From: Notospermus geniculatus
Lineage: Eukaryota > Nemertea > Pilidiophora > Heteronemertea > Lineidae
Length of the DNA: 64,000 bases
Direction of reading: 5' to 3'
NCBI GenBank assembly: GCA_002633025.1
Contig: NMRB01002528.1
Location: forward strand, 3,225 to 67,224
Position 1 is the first letter of the stretch; every line of letters starts with the position of its first letter. The notes under the pieces are model-generated. The model made no database searches. It was not told the origin of the DNA and saw only the letters and a program-made list of their open reading frames with translations. The position numbers were made by a program, and so were the translations under genes. Shown here piece by piece: positions 11,076-24,500 of the stretch.

Positions 11076-11509
11076 CTATTCTCCATTCCGAATTGGCACG
11101 AGGTTTCTCAACGATAACTCCGCAACGGCTGGGCCGATTTTGATGAAACATACGTCAATCGACTTGTCTTTCTTGGTGGTACAGCCATCATCACTGTCAT
11201 TTTCCCGAAAAACGTGACAGAAAAAAGTTCTTTCACAAATGACAGTTCGTGTTTACGGCCGAAATGGCGGCCATTTTGAAATGACGCAATGCATCGCGCA
11301 CGTGTAAACTGCACTGAACAGCATAGCGAAATGAAATGGGTTTTGAGAAAGGGATCCGTTATGCAGGCATTAGGCGAAAAATGAAGATAGCAGAAAGATA
11401 CCGGCAAGAAAGACAAGTTAATTGATGTATGGTATGTTGAATTTGACCCAGCCGTTGCGGAGATATCGGCTGAAAACCTCGCGCCACTGGGATTTGGAAT
11501 GAACTGTAG
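11076..11509. mobile_element. MITE, CTAC..CATTCC family, copy 1
   Basis: The ends are CTATTCTCCATTCC and GGAATGAACTGTAG. The body is shared with 35321-35759 and 61320-61765, including AACGGCTGGGCCGATTTTGA, AAATGGCGGCCATTTTGAAA and AGATACCGGCAAGAAAGACA. No open reading frame suggests a transposase. Confidence 0.85.
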
Positions 11510-11679
11510 GCCCTCTCAATATTTCATCATTGGGCATGCCAAGCATGCATGGACTAATTAATCATGTGTTAATCTAGGTTAGGTCTAGTCTAGTCCACCA
11601 TTGTAAATATGCGTATCGTAGCCCTAATCTTGTCTTACAAGTACATTAGGCCACCTGAAAAATAAAATTAGATTCTCGT

Positions 11680-12330
11680 CCTTTTTAGCCCGCTTGGCCG
11701 CAAGGCCCAGCAGGGCATATGCTGTGGTTGGGGTCATTGAGTGGTGGTCTGTCGTGCGTCAGTCCGTACAGCGGTACGTCCGTAAACTTTTAGTTCGTTA
11801 GCGCTCTAGCGCCTTTATTTTTTGATGAATCTTTTTTATCTTTGGAAGGTGTATATATGGGCCTAAGATCTAGACCGAGTTCGATTTTGGCCACAGTTGG
11901 ATTCCTATTTTGGCCTCCAGGGGGCATTTTGTCAAAAATTTCAAAGGGCTATATTTTGATAATGGTTTGAACTATCATGTTGAAACTTTGTACACGTGTA
12001 CCTCTAGGTTATAGCAACCTACAGACAACATTTTCGTGAAGTCTGATTCTTGACTTTGCCACTAGGGGGGTCAAACTGCTTCAAGCCAAGCGGGCACAGT
12101 GCCATTGGCACTATTTTTTTCAAGGTGATGGCAAGGGACTTTTTATTTTTATTTTTTATTCTTGTGGACTTATTTGGGCTTTTCTCAGTGCTGGAGATCC
12201 TATGCCACAACCATACCAATGTTGTCTCGTACCCTGGAAAACCCATACTACCAAGGCAAGATGTATCTGGTGGGGCTAACTTGGTCTTTGGTACCGGTAC
12301 TGTATGTGATGAGAATGCTTGAAGAATCAT
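11680..12330. repeat. Dispersed repeat with GCCCGCTTGG ends
   Basis: It opens AGCCCGCTTGGCCGCAAGG and holds an inverted CCAAGCGGGC near 12090. No coding content is evident. Confidence 0.4.
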
Positions 12331-12413
12331 CCTGAAACCAGTGACAAAGTCAACACCATCATAGATACAGATGAAGCTTGGAGAAATTGTACTGACAGTA
12401 TAATTCCTCCAAG

Positions 12414-12722
12414 GTTAAAGGTGCTCTAGTTCGAATTGTAAACATTACAGTGTGCCACCTATTGTCAACTTGTGGTACTAACAAATCAGATAAAATCGAA
12501 TTAAATCTCGCCTTTCACAAATTTTTGTTTGTTTTTGAGCGTAAAATCATAAATGTATTTCAGTTACAAGAATATTTATCAAGATAGATATAAAAATAGA
12601 CAACATTAACGTTTTGGTATACACGGTGCTGCCACCTGTCCGAGGAAAAATAACTATTATAATCAACCATGTAAATAAACAAACCGTAATGTTTACAATT
12701 CGAACTAGAGCACCTTTAAGTA
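12414..12722. mobile_element. Foldback MITE with AAAGGTGCTCTAGTTCG ends
   Basis: The arms TTAAAGGTGCTCTAGTTCGA and TCGAACTAGAGCACCTTTAA are perfect inverted repeats, and GTAAACATTACAG follows in each. The body is AT-rich and non-coding. Confidence 0.8.
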
Positions 12723-12918
12723 AAACCAAAAATAGATAAAGACTCTATTTTTGGTAAAACACAGGAAATTTGATACAAAATATGGGACACGTAAATCTCT
12801 CATTTCAACGTTTGTTTGACATGTTGGAGTGTTTTGTAATGAAAAAAATAATAAAATGGAAATGTGGCACGGCGGAAAATATTGGCACGGGCGGGGACGA
12901 GAATCGAATTATTTTTTT

Positions 12919-13326
12919 AGGTGGCCTTAGGCCATTCGTTTTTTATTACTTGTTTGGCGGATCCGCCGATGTTAGTTTTGGGCTTTTTTGAAAAAAAATA
13001 AAATTGGAAATATTGTCATTTTTTATTGCCCCCGACATTAAAAACCCTGATATCCAAAATAAAAGTGACACCTTTTGACTTTGCACATGTGCAGATGACA
13101 GCATTGGATTCGGAAGCATGATCTATCTGCTCCCTCTGTCATGTCTGTGATGTGTCCAGCCTTGTAACTTAAGTTTTGCCTTCATTTGTCCTGATCCTGC
13201 CGTGGTTGGGATAGGGTTTTTTTATTTGTTGGATTTTATTTTATTTTTATTCCGATCTCCTATGTTAGGTTTACAGCAAAGAAATCCGCCAAACAAGTAA
13301 TATAAAAAGAATGGCCTGCCTTATAA
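12919..13326. mobile_element. Foldback element with AGGCCATTC..TTGTTTGGCGGAT arms
   Basis: The left arm TTAGGCCATTCGTTTTTTAT then TTGTTTGGCGGAT is mirrored by ATCCGCCAAACAAGTAA and GAATGGCCTGCC on the right. Confidence 0.65.
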
Positions 13327-13847
13327 ATTTTTGCTTACATGTATTATGATGAAGAAGATATTTTACTACTCCTCATAGAGGTCTTCTTTTAAAAATTCGA
13401 TCACAGTGCCATTATCTTATCCAAGATTTTATCAAAGTGTGCTGTTGTCACATTTTATGGCTGTGTTGCAATACATATATAGTTTTGAAGAGTCTTCAGT
13501 TTTACTTTGTTATCTTCCTTGTTGGCCAGGGTCGAAGTCGAGAAAGCTGATAACCTTTACACATCTCATGTTTAACCCTTTCCCTGTGCCTGTGGCATTC
13601 ATTTAACTAATCAACCTGGCAAAATCTTGAAAGGGTACAGCAATCGCCCTGCCACATACAATAGGTGATTATTGGAAAGTGCTCATTGAGAGCTTTCCAA
13701 CGTTTGGGGCGTAGGAAAGAAGTTTTCTGGGAAGCACTGGGGGTGTGTTCTTGGGCCAGTGAGCAGTGGAAAATTTTACCCCTTACTTTGAGGTTATAGT
13801 TTCAGAACCTTAAAGGGACTGTACAGGCAGCCTCCTCAGTAATTTTG

Positions 13848-14087
13848 CAGGGGCGTAGCTGGGGGGTGGGGGTGGGCAGGGGGGATAATGCCGCCCCAGA
13901 GCAAAAAGGGACAAGACAAATTTGTCCTCTATGTCATTTCCCTCTTCGAGCCAAGTTGTGGTGTCAGATGCAGATTTAAACATTTTTTTTTCTGGGGGAG
14001 GAGCCCCCAGACCCCCCTCCAGCTGTGCCTTCCAGACTCAAGCAATTTTTTCCCCCCTAGGCCATAAAAGCTAGCTACGCCCCTGTT
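13848..14087. mobile_element. hAT-like MITE with CAGGGGCGTAGCT ends
   Basis: It begins GCAGGGGCGTAGCTGGGGGG and ends AGCTAGCTACGCCCCTG. Such CAGGGGCGTAGC termini are common on hAT-type non-autonomous elements. Confidence 0.7.
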
Positions 14088-14378
14088 TTGATGTGCTCAT
14101 CACACCGATTGGTTGGCATGAGAATCTAACTCTTGACATTATTGCAAGTAACCAAACATCATTTAAGCCAAAATCTGTAGGTTGTCAGTTGCTAGCGCCA
14201 CCTGTTGGCACCAACTTAAATATTTTCCCTTAAGAAGTGTGCTGATTTTCTGTAATATTGCTCCAGGTTTGTGTATTTTTCTGTCTGATGTTGATTGCAT
14301 TATGACAACCATTTATTTTAAAATGCAATGCAAGGTGGGTTTGTGAGAACCTGTCTTATTCATACTCTGGTCCCTACT

Positions 14379-14860
14379 AAAAAAATCTCTGTAGGGTGTG
14401 ACAGGGTGTTCTTGGGTGCTCTAGGGTATTCTTGGGTGTTCTTGGGTAGACTGTTTCAAAATACCCATTGAGCAAAGGGTGTTCTAGGGTATCTCTGGAG
14501 TACCCTGACAACCCTACAGGTACCCTAGAACACCCTAAAGATACCCTAGAACACCCTTCACTCAATGGGTATTTTGAAACAGTCTACCCAAGAATACCCT
14601 AGAGCACCCAAGAACACCCTGTCACACCCTACTGAGATTTTTTTAGTCAGTAGGGTCTCTTTGCCACCAAAGCTTTGCCACTGCACTCCCCGCGGCGCTA
14701 CTGTCGGAACGGACGGTAGCGCCGCGGGGAGTGCAGCGGCAAAGACTGGAATCAGTCTATCTTATTCAAGCATAGACTGGTTCCTGTCTTTGCCGCTGCA
14801 CTCCCCGTGGTGCTACTATCGGAACGGCCAGCGGGGAGAGCAGCGGCAAAGATTGGAACC
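14379..14860. repeat. Two adjacent long inverted repeats
   Basis: Arms rich in CTAGGGTATTCTTGGGTGTT at 14379-14500 are mirrored at 14540-14648. Next to it, 14665-14860 folds on GCCACTGCACTCCCCGCGGC blocks. The repeated CACCC/GGGTG words resemble those at 44455-44700. Confidence 0.75.
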
Positions 14861-16383
14861 AGTCGATGTTATCAAACGTGTTTTAGAAAATAAAATGCTA
14901 AAATATGACTGAAATGTTGGAGTTAGTTTAGTTCTTTTGGGATGGAATTGGAAAACTGAATTTGCCAAGCCTGCTGCAGGCCACGACTGTTAGAAGTCAA
15001 TGCATACAGTGGAAAAGGCCCGGAACGAAATTTGATTGGTTGGAGCCCTAATTTGGAATATAATAGGAATTCCCTTAAAAATTAAGCCATGCAGGTCGAC
15101 AAGGTTGAGGCCTACAAAAGGAAACCACAGTAACGAGACGCGTGCACGTACAATACAACTATTGGTGCCGACCAAATATGGCAAACAATGGTTTGAATAC
15201 AAAGAAGTTAACATAGATATTTTGGGCGAAAGGATTTTGTAAAATCTCCGACAGCGACCGGCTGAACGACAATGTTTATATGCAGCGGGAATTCCCTTCT
15301 TCATGATGACGTTATTATTTTTCCGCGATCTTATTCCAAGATTCAATGAATTGCATTGACTCTCATGCGACTGGCATGCGTCAGCTAAAATGCCGGAATT
15401 TTGGGCCGAAGGTTGCGTTTTTCTCAGCTGAGTATTATAAAAATCAAGAAAATGTCAACGTCTTGCAATAGATAAACATGTTTAGAACAATTTGAGCATA
15501 TTGGTAATCTGAAGTTCGATCTGACGACTTTAAAAAATGCATTTGAAAGTGTGATAAATTCACAGTAGATGCCTCCTGCGCATGTCCAGATTGACTACTT
15601 CCGGTCTTCAATAATATTCTATTGGCTCTTCTGTGGAGGTAGGCGTAGTCTCGGTCACCCAGCCGCTGTTTCGAATCTGGGGATCGAACAAGCGTCTGGG
15701 TCATAACGCCACTTTTTCTGTTACGAGCAGACCAAGATCCTGGTCTGGATGCTGATTGGCTAATCAGGGACAGAGCTAGTCATTCATTCCCATCCGCCGA
15801 TTCCTCCCATTTGAAAATCACAATCCGGCTGCTGATTGGGCAAGAGAAGTGATCATGTGACCTCATCATGGCGACGACCACATAATGTCAGTTGGGATTT
15901 CTCGACCCATCTACCATACGGATACACAATTCCTGCTTAGTTTTCAGCCTGATATTCAACTCCAATAAGTTGATGCTGTCCAGTACGCTGTCTCAGATCA
16001 CTTCGCCGATCGATTCATTGCCAGATTCAGACATTTTGGAGGGTTGTGAGGTGAGATTTTATCCATCAATGGAAGCAGCCATCTTATGTCACGTGACCTG
16101 CTACAGCATTACCCACAATGCACTGTATCACAACAATAACGGCGTTCTGGGCCAGACGTTTGTGTAGCAGTACTGCGGAACGAAACGGCTGGCTGCGCGA
16201 GACTAAGGTAGGCGTCGACTGAGCCGATTTAGCTACGTCACCGTACTATTTTTAGGAGGGCTTTCTCCATGTTGTGGCCGTTCTCCGAAAGGTGGCGCCT
16301 CTATAGCAAATTCCCTTCCTAACAGTCGTGAGGCTGACCTATACCGTACTGTGGCGAGGGTCAGTGCGTGTTTTCGACTCCTC

Positions 16384-17130
16384 CTGGGGGTAGGGTTAGG
16401 GTTACACTCCTCTCGCAGTGTTTTGTTTCGCTCCGTACCTATACGCTTCACAAACCACTGCTTCGAATGGCCGGTATTCTGCCGATTTACCGCCAGATGA
16501 CACCACTACTGTCCAACCAATCAGCGCCCGCCATCAAGCTGCAACTGAGCAAAATCCTAAAACACTTTCTCTAGCGCAGCAGCCAATCTCGTACCCAGAG
16601 ATTAGTTACGCTCGGCCGAGGTTGATGGTCGCTACACTAATCTCTGGAGACGGCTACGCCCTAGCGGTGGCTTCGGAAACCAAAATGCAATGGCAAGTGC
16701 ATTACACACGGCGCATCCCGCTTCACTCCAAGTTTATACAGCGCGCCATGTATTGCTGTGGATTTCGGCCTCGATAAGTACAACAGATCCCTCGAAAAAA
16801 CCTTTCTAAAGACATTTTTGTGTGTAACATTTTATACTCAAGTCATCTCAAGTCATTTCAGTGCATTTGTGGTTAAAATTCGGTCTAAAACTGCACGATA
16901 CCAAAAATCACACCTAAGGCGTGATTTGGCTAGCCGTCTCCAGAGATTTGTGCAGCGACCATCAACCTCGGCCCGAGCGTAACGAATCTCTGGGTACGAG
17001 ATTGCGCAGCAGCGGGAACAGTAGTGGTGCCATCTGGCGGTAAATCGGCAGAATACCGGCCATCGAAGCAGTGGTTTGTGAAGCGTAGGTACGGAGCGAA
17101 ACAAAACACTGCGAGAGGAGTGTAGGTTAG
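16384..17130. repeat. Foldback element with long arms
   Basis: The left arm (16410-16650) contains CGCTTCACAAACCACTGCTT and GTACCCAGAGATTAGTTACG. The right arm (16930-17120) carries their reverse complements. The spacer shows no gene. Confidence 0.7.
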
Positions 17131-18254
17131 GGTATATAGTCATAGGCTCTCAGATGTGAAACCTCTAATAGACATTTTTGTACTTTTCTCTTCCCTTTTC
17201 TCTATCCTGCCTGTGTTTTGGGCCAGTGCAGGTATCTTTTATAGAACACCCTGTAATACATTGATTCCGAAAGGTTCACGGCCTAAAAACAGTGGGAATA
17301 ACCCACAGATGTTACACATAATTGACCAATAGGGGATGAGAGCTGAATCGGATCTGATCCAGATCGGACCATTAATTTTTCAACAATACAAGGCCTATAT
17401 AATGCAAGTATGACCTAATAAATCGAACAGGTACTTTCATTATTCTCCTTTATTTATTTCGTTTTCCTTTCAACCAAGTTATTCTGAATGTTTCATTTTT
17501 GATCGGAATTCTGACTGTACCGGGAGGTGGACACATTTTGACAGGTAAGAATACCAGGCGAATGCGACACAATTCTGATTCTGTTCAACAGAATCAGAAT
17601 TGAAAAAGTTTTATGACCAGTTTCATTAATACACAAGACAGTGAAATCGCTAGACTGGTCCCTGTCCTCGAGCCGCTCCGCTGATACATTTGAGTGGAGG
17701 CTAGCGAACCAGGCTATGAAGTCCGCACGTGACTTGCAACTAAAATACAGGGTGGCAAAAACAGCACAGTCATATTAAAGCAAACTTCCACTCCCACATT
17801 CCCAAACCATCGCTACGAATGGAAGAGTTTTTCCAGGAGAAAAATTAACACCAATATACCTCGATTCGGTCGCAGCGTTTGTGCTATTTTGGCGTTATCT
17901 ATCACGTGGCGTTATCTGCAACGTCTTAACTGATGGAGATAACGCCAAGATATCACTAACGTCACGTTAGTGACAAATAAAATACCGGTACTGTTTTGAA
18001 CAACCAGTGTGAAAGGAATCCAAGTCCCCCTGGAATCAAAGTCCGGTCTTATTATTCAGCGACGGATTAGATATGGCTAGAGAGACCATGACCATTCGAA
18101 TATAACCTTACAATAGCGGGCTATTGTTTCGCGGATCTGCATTCCTTGGACGCTGATTCCGGTCACACCTGTCCCAAAGATGTTTCTGGATCCATAGTAG
18201 TCGATTTACGCGTGTCATATTTCTTCAATTCCCTGTTGAGAAATATTTTAACGG

Positions 18255-18465
18255 TAAATATCAAGAAGTCAACTTCCAGAACTTAGCAAATTTTCGACCC
18301 CCACCGGGGTCTTCTTCAGGCTGGCACTTTTCCACACTAGATTTCTGAAAAGACTGTCTTTTCTGAAATCTAGTGTGGAAAAGTGCCAGCCTGAAGAAGA
18401 CCCCGATTGGGGTCGAAAATTTGCTAAGTTCTGGAAGTTGACTTCTTGATATTTACCACTTTGTG
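18255..18465. mobile_element. Near-perfect palindromic element next to the transporter start
   Basis: Arms containing CAAGAAGTCAACTTCCAGAA and CCGGGGTCTTCTTCAGGCTG are mirrored about AAAAGACTGTCTTTTC. It ends about 60 bp before the first transporter exon and belongs to the same type as 9494-9718. Confidence 0.75.
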
Positions 18466-18525
18466 TGTCAATTTTTGTGCTTTTTTCTTTGGATGAGAAA
18501 TATTTACGTTTCTTTTCGCAGGAAA

Positions 18526-21500
18526 ATGCCAAGAGAGATTCTTTCGGGTGTGTGGAAAAAACTGTTCGCCTGTTTCGGTATCCTTGGTGCTGAGACTTTG
18601 GAGCGGGTCGCGTTTTATAGTTTCCTGGTCGGTTTGGTTGTTTTCTTGAACGGTGAACCGACAGCATGGACAGAAATCAACGCCATCAACTTGTCGTTCA
18701 TATACCTCGGCGTTTCATATTCTTCGGCGATATTCGGAAGCTTCTTAGGAGACGTTTGTTTCGGGCGATATCTTGCAATAGTCATAGGTTTCGTCATATA
18801 CCTCGTCGGATATATTTGTTGGGCTTTCCTGGTGACGTCTATTCTTGAAGATGAAGGCAGCGGATTTCCGGCGATATGCGTCCCATCAAATCGAACTAAA
18901 AATACTACGGCGGATTTGTACCCTCCGTTCCACAGAAGTGCTTTTATGCACGTACTACATGGAAAAAATGAAGGTCACGTTGAGGCTGATGAGATCATCA
19001 TCCCAAACAACGCCACCTTCGTGAATACTACAGCTGAACTTCCCCACACCCATCTTTCGGAAGAGGTCTGCAGTTTCCCGATCGTGCTGATTGTATGTAG
19101 CATTGGTTTAGGAGCAGGAATAGTCCGGACGAACTTCGCCCCTTTCGGGGAGAAACAATGGTCAAGATTTGCGCGGCGTAACGAAAGGAACCAGCAGGTA
19201 ATATTACGTAATCAAAGGCCTAGCCACCACGTTTGACGGCCGCACTCCACCTTATAAGGCCTAGCCTATACCACGTTTGACGGCCGCACTCCACCTTGTC
19301 ACCATCTTTCATGCACGAAATGCTACAAAATCCCAAAATGAGAAAATTTTCACGTGTCAGGCCTACTGGTATCTTGCACAACGCCTAGACTTCTTGATGA
19401 AACGGGCACTTTAAGTGAAAATATCGGAAATGAAGCCTGACGGCAATAATGGTTTGCTGGTGTTGCCGAGGGGAATTCAGGCAGATTAGGTCCCTTTGAG
19501 GTGGATAAAAGTGCTACACAAAAAAAGAATGAGTTGAAGTATGGCAGTAGGCCTACCTTTCCTGACAAAAGTTTAGTCATGGTATTACAGCGCGTCGAAC
19601 TTCTCAAGTGGTGGAAAAGGATGGCGGCCATTTATACCGAAGCATAAGTGTGCCAGTGAGATCACGTGATTCAAAGACCAATCAGAAGGCGTCCTCAAAA
19701 ATAACCTCGAATATTTCCTTAAAAATCGTACAACAAACTCGAAGCCGGTGAAATTATTCAAATTTCTTTATTCAGGACACGATTTGACCCCTGCCCTCAA
19801 TGTCTTCATTCGAACCCCTTCTCAACAGGTCCAGCCCGATGATCAACAGCCACAACAACAAAGCCAACAGACGGACTCAGAAATCGTGCGAGCATTTTTT
19901 GTATGGTTTTTCACCCTCTCCCACTGCGGCTCATTATTTGCCATCGGTATCCTTGCCTACGTTCAAGTGATGAAGGACGTGTACATGCGAACTGCAACCT
20001 GGATTGCCGTAGGTTTTTTGGGCCTAGCTTTCGTTATTTTTTGCGCAGGTAAGGGGGCAGATGTACAGGCTTGGACTAACATCGGTTTCTATATTTCATG
20101 CAATCAGGAGTGCCTTTATCACCCCGAAAATCGGGGTTCTCAATGCACACTCTCCAATGACGGAGGTTACACTCGGTCTAGGCTGGGTTCTTATTTCCGG
20201 CGAATAGACAAAAGTAGGGGCGGAGCATTTCAACAAAGACTACGTTCAGAGTCTACCCATTCCTCCAAGATCTATACCTCAGGGCAACGTATTCAAGTCG
20301 GCGCTGGCAGAGACCTAAACTCCCTACGTAGTTGTGTACCGCGCCCCCTTCGGTTTACTCGCTCTCCACAACTGCTTTGCCGCGTTTAGTCAACAGATGG
20401 CGCTGAGAGAGTCGACCAATGAGAGCACCGAGCAACCGGTAACCAAGCTGGCCTGAGACACCTTTTCACTGGCCGAGCGGTTCGTAGCCATGGTAGCACA
20501 AGAACATCCGTTGCCAACGGGCCAAAGAGTTCTGAAAGCAGCGTTCTGATAGGCTGTAAAACTCGCGCCAGGCCCTGACGCCATCTGTTGACCAAACGCG
20601 GCGAATTTTACGAAGTTAAGCAGTTGGAGAGCGAGTAAACCGAAGGGGGCGCGGTACACAACTACGTAGGGAGTTTCTAAGCGGAGACCTCTAACACTAT
20701 TACTCTACGAGAAGTATAGGCCTACACCTCTGTCCAACACAATTCTTCGATTCACCTTCTTCCAGGGGGACTGTGGTACAGCTCTAGTTGTGAGACCACA
20801 TCTCGAAGGTCATTCCTGGATTGCCTGAGGGCAGCTTGTTATTCATGTCATCGGAGAGGAGGGTACGAGGAGATTGAAGTACATGTATCTCCTACGGCAT
20901 CGATCCAGTAAGCGAGCAGACCGTTCGATTCCTTTGCATGTCAGATACAATCGATAAAGTCGTCTATCTACTAGTATATAGCCGTGGAGCAATGGAATGC
21001 GGAAGTAATGAACCTGAACGCGGTGGTTGACCACACAGTTTTAATCACTACATTCACTTGTGAGACTGTGAACAGCCTATTGGCTCCTTGTATAATGCGC
21101 ACCGATTGACGGCATCATGCGGACTGCTTTGGCAGATTATTAAAACCGCAATGTCGCATTTCCATCTTCCGCATTCCATTGCTCCACGGCTAGATTGGGT
21201 TAGACTTTACTGGAAAGGACTAATTTGGGGATGCCAAAAGCAGGCCTGGCCGTCATCTTTCTAGGGACGGTGGTCATAATGAGGCTCAGTGCGCACAGGC
21301 GGCAGTACTACCGATGCGGTCCACTTGTGTGCTGTACGTCATCGACTTCTACCTGTCCACGGGGAACGTAACATCTCTTCCAGTTCGTCATGCCCTTATT
21401 CGCTGACGTGGACAGGCCAAGGACCGCATCGATACTGCTGCCACCTATCTTCAGCACGGACCCTCATTGCCTTTCATTGTGAAAAATTACAATAAAATGA

Positions 21501-24500
21501 ATTTTGATGGTATTTTAGGGAATTCAGGAGCAAATTTGAGTATTTTGGAAGCAAAAATCAGGGTTTCAGGGATGATATCCCCCCAAATGGCCAACCCAAA
21601 CCTCTCACTGTATTAGCCGGGCGAAGATAAAAAAATGACATGACTTCTTTCAGGAATGCACGGGAACAAGTGGCCGCCGCAGAGGCGGAACAACAACGAC
21701 AACAGGAAGCTGAGCAGGCCACCGGAAAGAAACGATTCTGGTACCTATTCATCATCAGCCTCGTTCTGATTCCGTACTGGGTCATTCATCACCAAATGCT
21801 GACGACTTACCCGTTTCAGGCGGTACACATGAACTTAGAAGTTGACAACTTTCAGGTACGTAGGTGTCGAGACAGAGAACATTTTTCACCCAAGACTTGA
21901 GTAGTTTAAAGGAGCACGTTATTGCCACTTTTTGTTCGACAGCTGGCGCCACCGGCGGTGATTGCGTCATTCTCCAATACCGTAGTTTTGCCTTTCGCCC
22001 CAGTGTTTGAGAATGTATGATTACAATGCAAGGCATACGTGGATACTCTAGGAACGAGAGTTAGTTCTACCTGCGGCGAGGTTGATAAGCGGTAGTTTAA
22101 CAACATGGTCGATAGAGGTCTCCCTCAACGCGGGTATGTTCAGTGCACGATAGGGTAGGAATACAGTGCGCCTTATGCTCGTACCCTCCGTCACCGCATA
22201 CTAGTATTTTGTGTGCAATGACGAAGAGTCCGAACGCTATTAAAGCGAATCGATAGCGGATTTTGTTTACATTTGGCTGGTGTTTGTAAACACAAAATTC
22301 AGCCAATCAAAATGCACGAAAATTTCTTTGTTGACATTCTGGAGAAGTTTGTTTACATTTTTTCCTGAAAATTCGTCCCCTTTCAAATTCTATTTCTAAA
22401 TCAAATTTTTTCGCTATCGATTTGCTTTAACCGCGATATTCTCAGGATGATATTGACTGGGGACCAGCGTAATGTTTTTTCTGCTGCTCCTCCCGTACTA
22501 AACTCCCTACGCCGTTGTGTACCGCGGCCCCTTCGGTTTACCCGCTAAAAAAACCCACAATTACTGCTCCACTTCGTAGAATTTGCCGCGTTTGGTCAAC
22601 AGAGAGCGTCAGGGCCTGGCGCGAGTTTTATAGCCTATCAGCACGCTGGTTTCAGAACCCGTTGGCAACGGATGTTCTTGTGCTGCCATGGCTACTACAT
22701 CACCTGGTCCGTTCAGCCAATGAAAAAGTGTCTCAGGCCAGCTTGGCTACGCTTTGCTCGGCGCTCTCATTCGTCGACTCTCTCAGCGCCATCTGTTGAC
22801 CAAACGCGGCGCAACGGTGGGAGTTTACTCCCATACATGAAGCAGCAGAAAAACACGCTATAGGCCTAGGCCTACTGGAAGTTCGATGCCTCAGTGTAAC
22901 CAGCGATTCCAATTTAGATTCCAGTTTCATGGATGTACCTCACAGAAGCGATCCTCCTTTTCATCATGATTCCGGTAATCTACGGATGGATCCTTCCCTA
23001 CTTTGAGGCCAGGAATTACTTTATGAGTATGAGGCGTCGGGTGGCCGTTGGTATCGTTTTCGCCATCCTAAGCGCCTTGGCGGCAGGGGTATTGGAATAT
23101 CATCGCAGAAATAGATTCTGGGAGGAGGGCGGTTCCATGGAGGTTAAAAAATGTAAGTTTGAGAGGAAGGAGGTCATTTATTGATCTATTCATTTATCTG
23201 ATAATTTATTAGGCTATTAATTGATATAGGCCTATTGGGTGCCTGCGTAGACTCTGGGCCTCGCCTCGTTTTGCTGTGTTCAAATATAACGCTTAAGCCG
23301 GTGACAGACTGGCGCGTACGCGGCGCGTCCTGCAGGCGTTCCGCCAATCAGATTGTTCGGTAGGTGTTTCGGTCCGTGTTCCGCCTGCCTGATTTGTTGA
23401 ACGCTTTCAGACGCGTTGCTACGCGCCAGTCTGTCACCGCCTTTAGGGTGTTCCCCGTACTAGTCGGAACACTTCGCCTACCGGTACACTGGGACTGACG
23501 AGACAGGTTACCCATGATCCCACACGGGTCCTCCTGTTGCGCACCATGCAGAGGGCAGTCTTGCGCTCTTTCGTTTGAATAGATGCCATTTTATTTCCCA
23601 TTGTTTTCAGACGATAACACGGTGTACTATGCGGCCAACATGACCGTACTTTATCAAATCCCCCAGTACGTTCTGATGGGAGTGGGAGAGGCATTCTCCA
23701 ACGTAGCAGGTGAGAGCTTGGCGCAAAGCAATATACACAATGTTCTGGATACGAAGGTTGTAATGCAAAACAAGTGACTGGCCCCTACACACGTGTTGCT
23801 GCAGTGTAACCTTCCGTGTAAAAAAATGTTGAATTAAGTTCCTAGTGCCAGCATTTATTGGTCATGGGCGAATAAATGTAGGCCTAAGCCTACAGCAGGA
23901 GGAACTTGCCTTGTCAAAGAGAGTCGCTCTCTTTCCGAAGAATGGGGCCAACTGGAAATCCAATCAGAGGCGACGTAAAAAAATTACTGCATTATTCACA
24001 TTTTTCACTCAAGATTATCGGTGTAATAGAATCTAAATGCCCCCCACCCCGATGTAGGGTATTACACAACACTACATTTACGGACTAAGCGGCACCATTG
24101 ATTGAATGGGCATCCTAGCTACGATAGAGGGCAGCACACCGAAACTCGGTCCTGTACAATGGACGGCTTTTGTGTGGGAAATTGATCAGGACCGAGTTGC
24201 CAGTTTCATTTCAATAGATTTAACCACTGGCGACACCTATTGAGGCAGTGAGCTAGGGTCCTCATTGGACTCGAGAGAGAGAGAGAGAGAGAGACCAAGA
24301 CCCTTAATCCCGTAACAAACAATAAGCCTACAGGTAAGCCATCAGTAAATCAGAGGCATTACATTCTATCACACCGGTGACAACCAAGACCCTTAATCCC
24401 GTAACAAACAATAAGCCTACAGGTAAGCCATCAGTAAATCAGAGGCATTACATTACAGGGGGACATCAGTAAATCAGAGGCATCACATTCTATCACACCG

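Larger units (their letters stand above)
8783..18521. other. START 3' UTR and intergenic DNA, repeat-filled, no gene seen
   Basis: I find no exon with credible borders and family match between the START stop codon and the transporter start. The interval is mostly foldback elements, listed separately. The longest open frames (for example 14565-14912 and 16418-16777) lie inside inverted repeats and look random. Confidence 0.6.

Noticed and set aside
11108-11416. Minus-strand frames in the three CTAC..CATTCC MITEs (also 35490 and 61280)
   Set aside because: The frames are similar because the repeat is similar. They carry no transposase motif and are broken differently in each copy.
16418-16777. 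119-codon open frame
   Set aside because: It lies across one arm of a foldback element and has no recognisable domain.
19748-20389. One 213-codon exon continuing past 20048
   Set aside because: Transporter homology stops at VIFCAG before a GTAAGG donor. The remaining frame runs through intron and into the MITE at 20317-20676.
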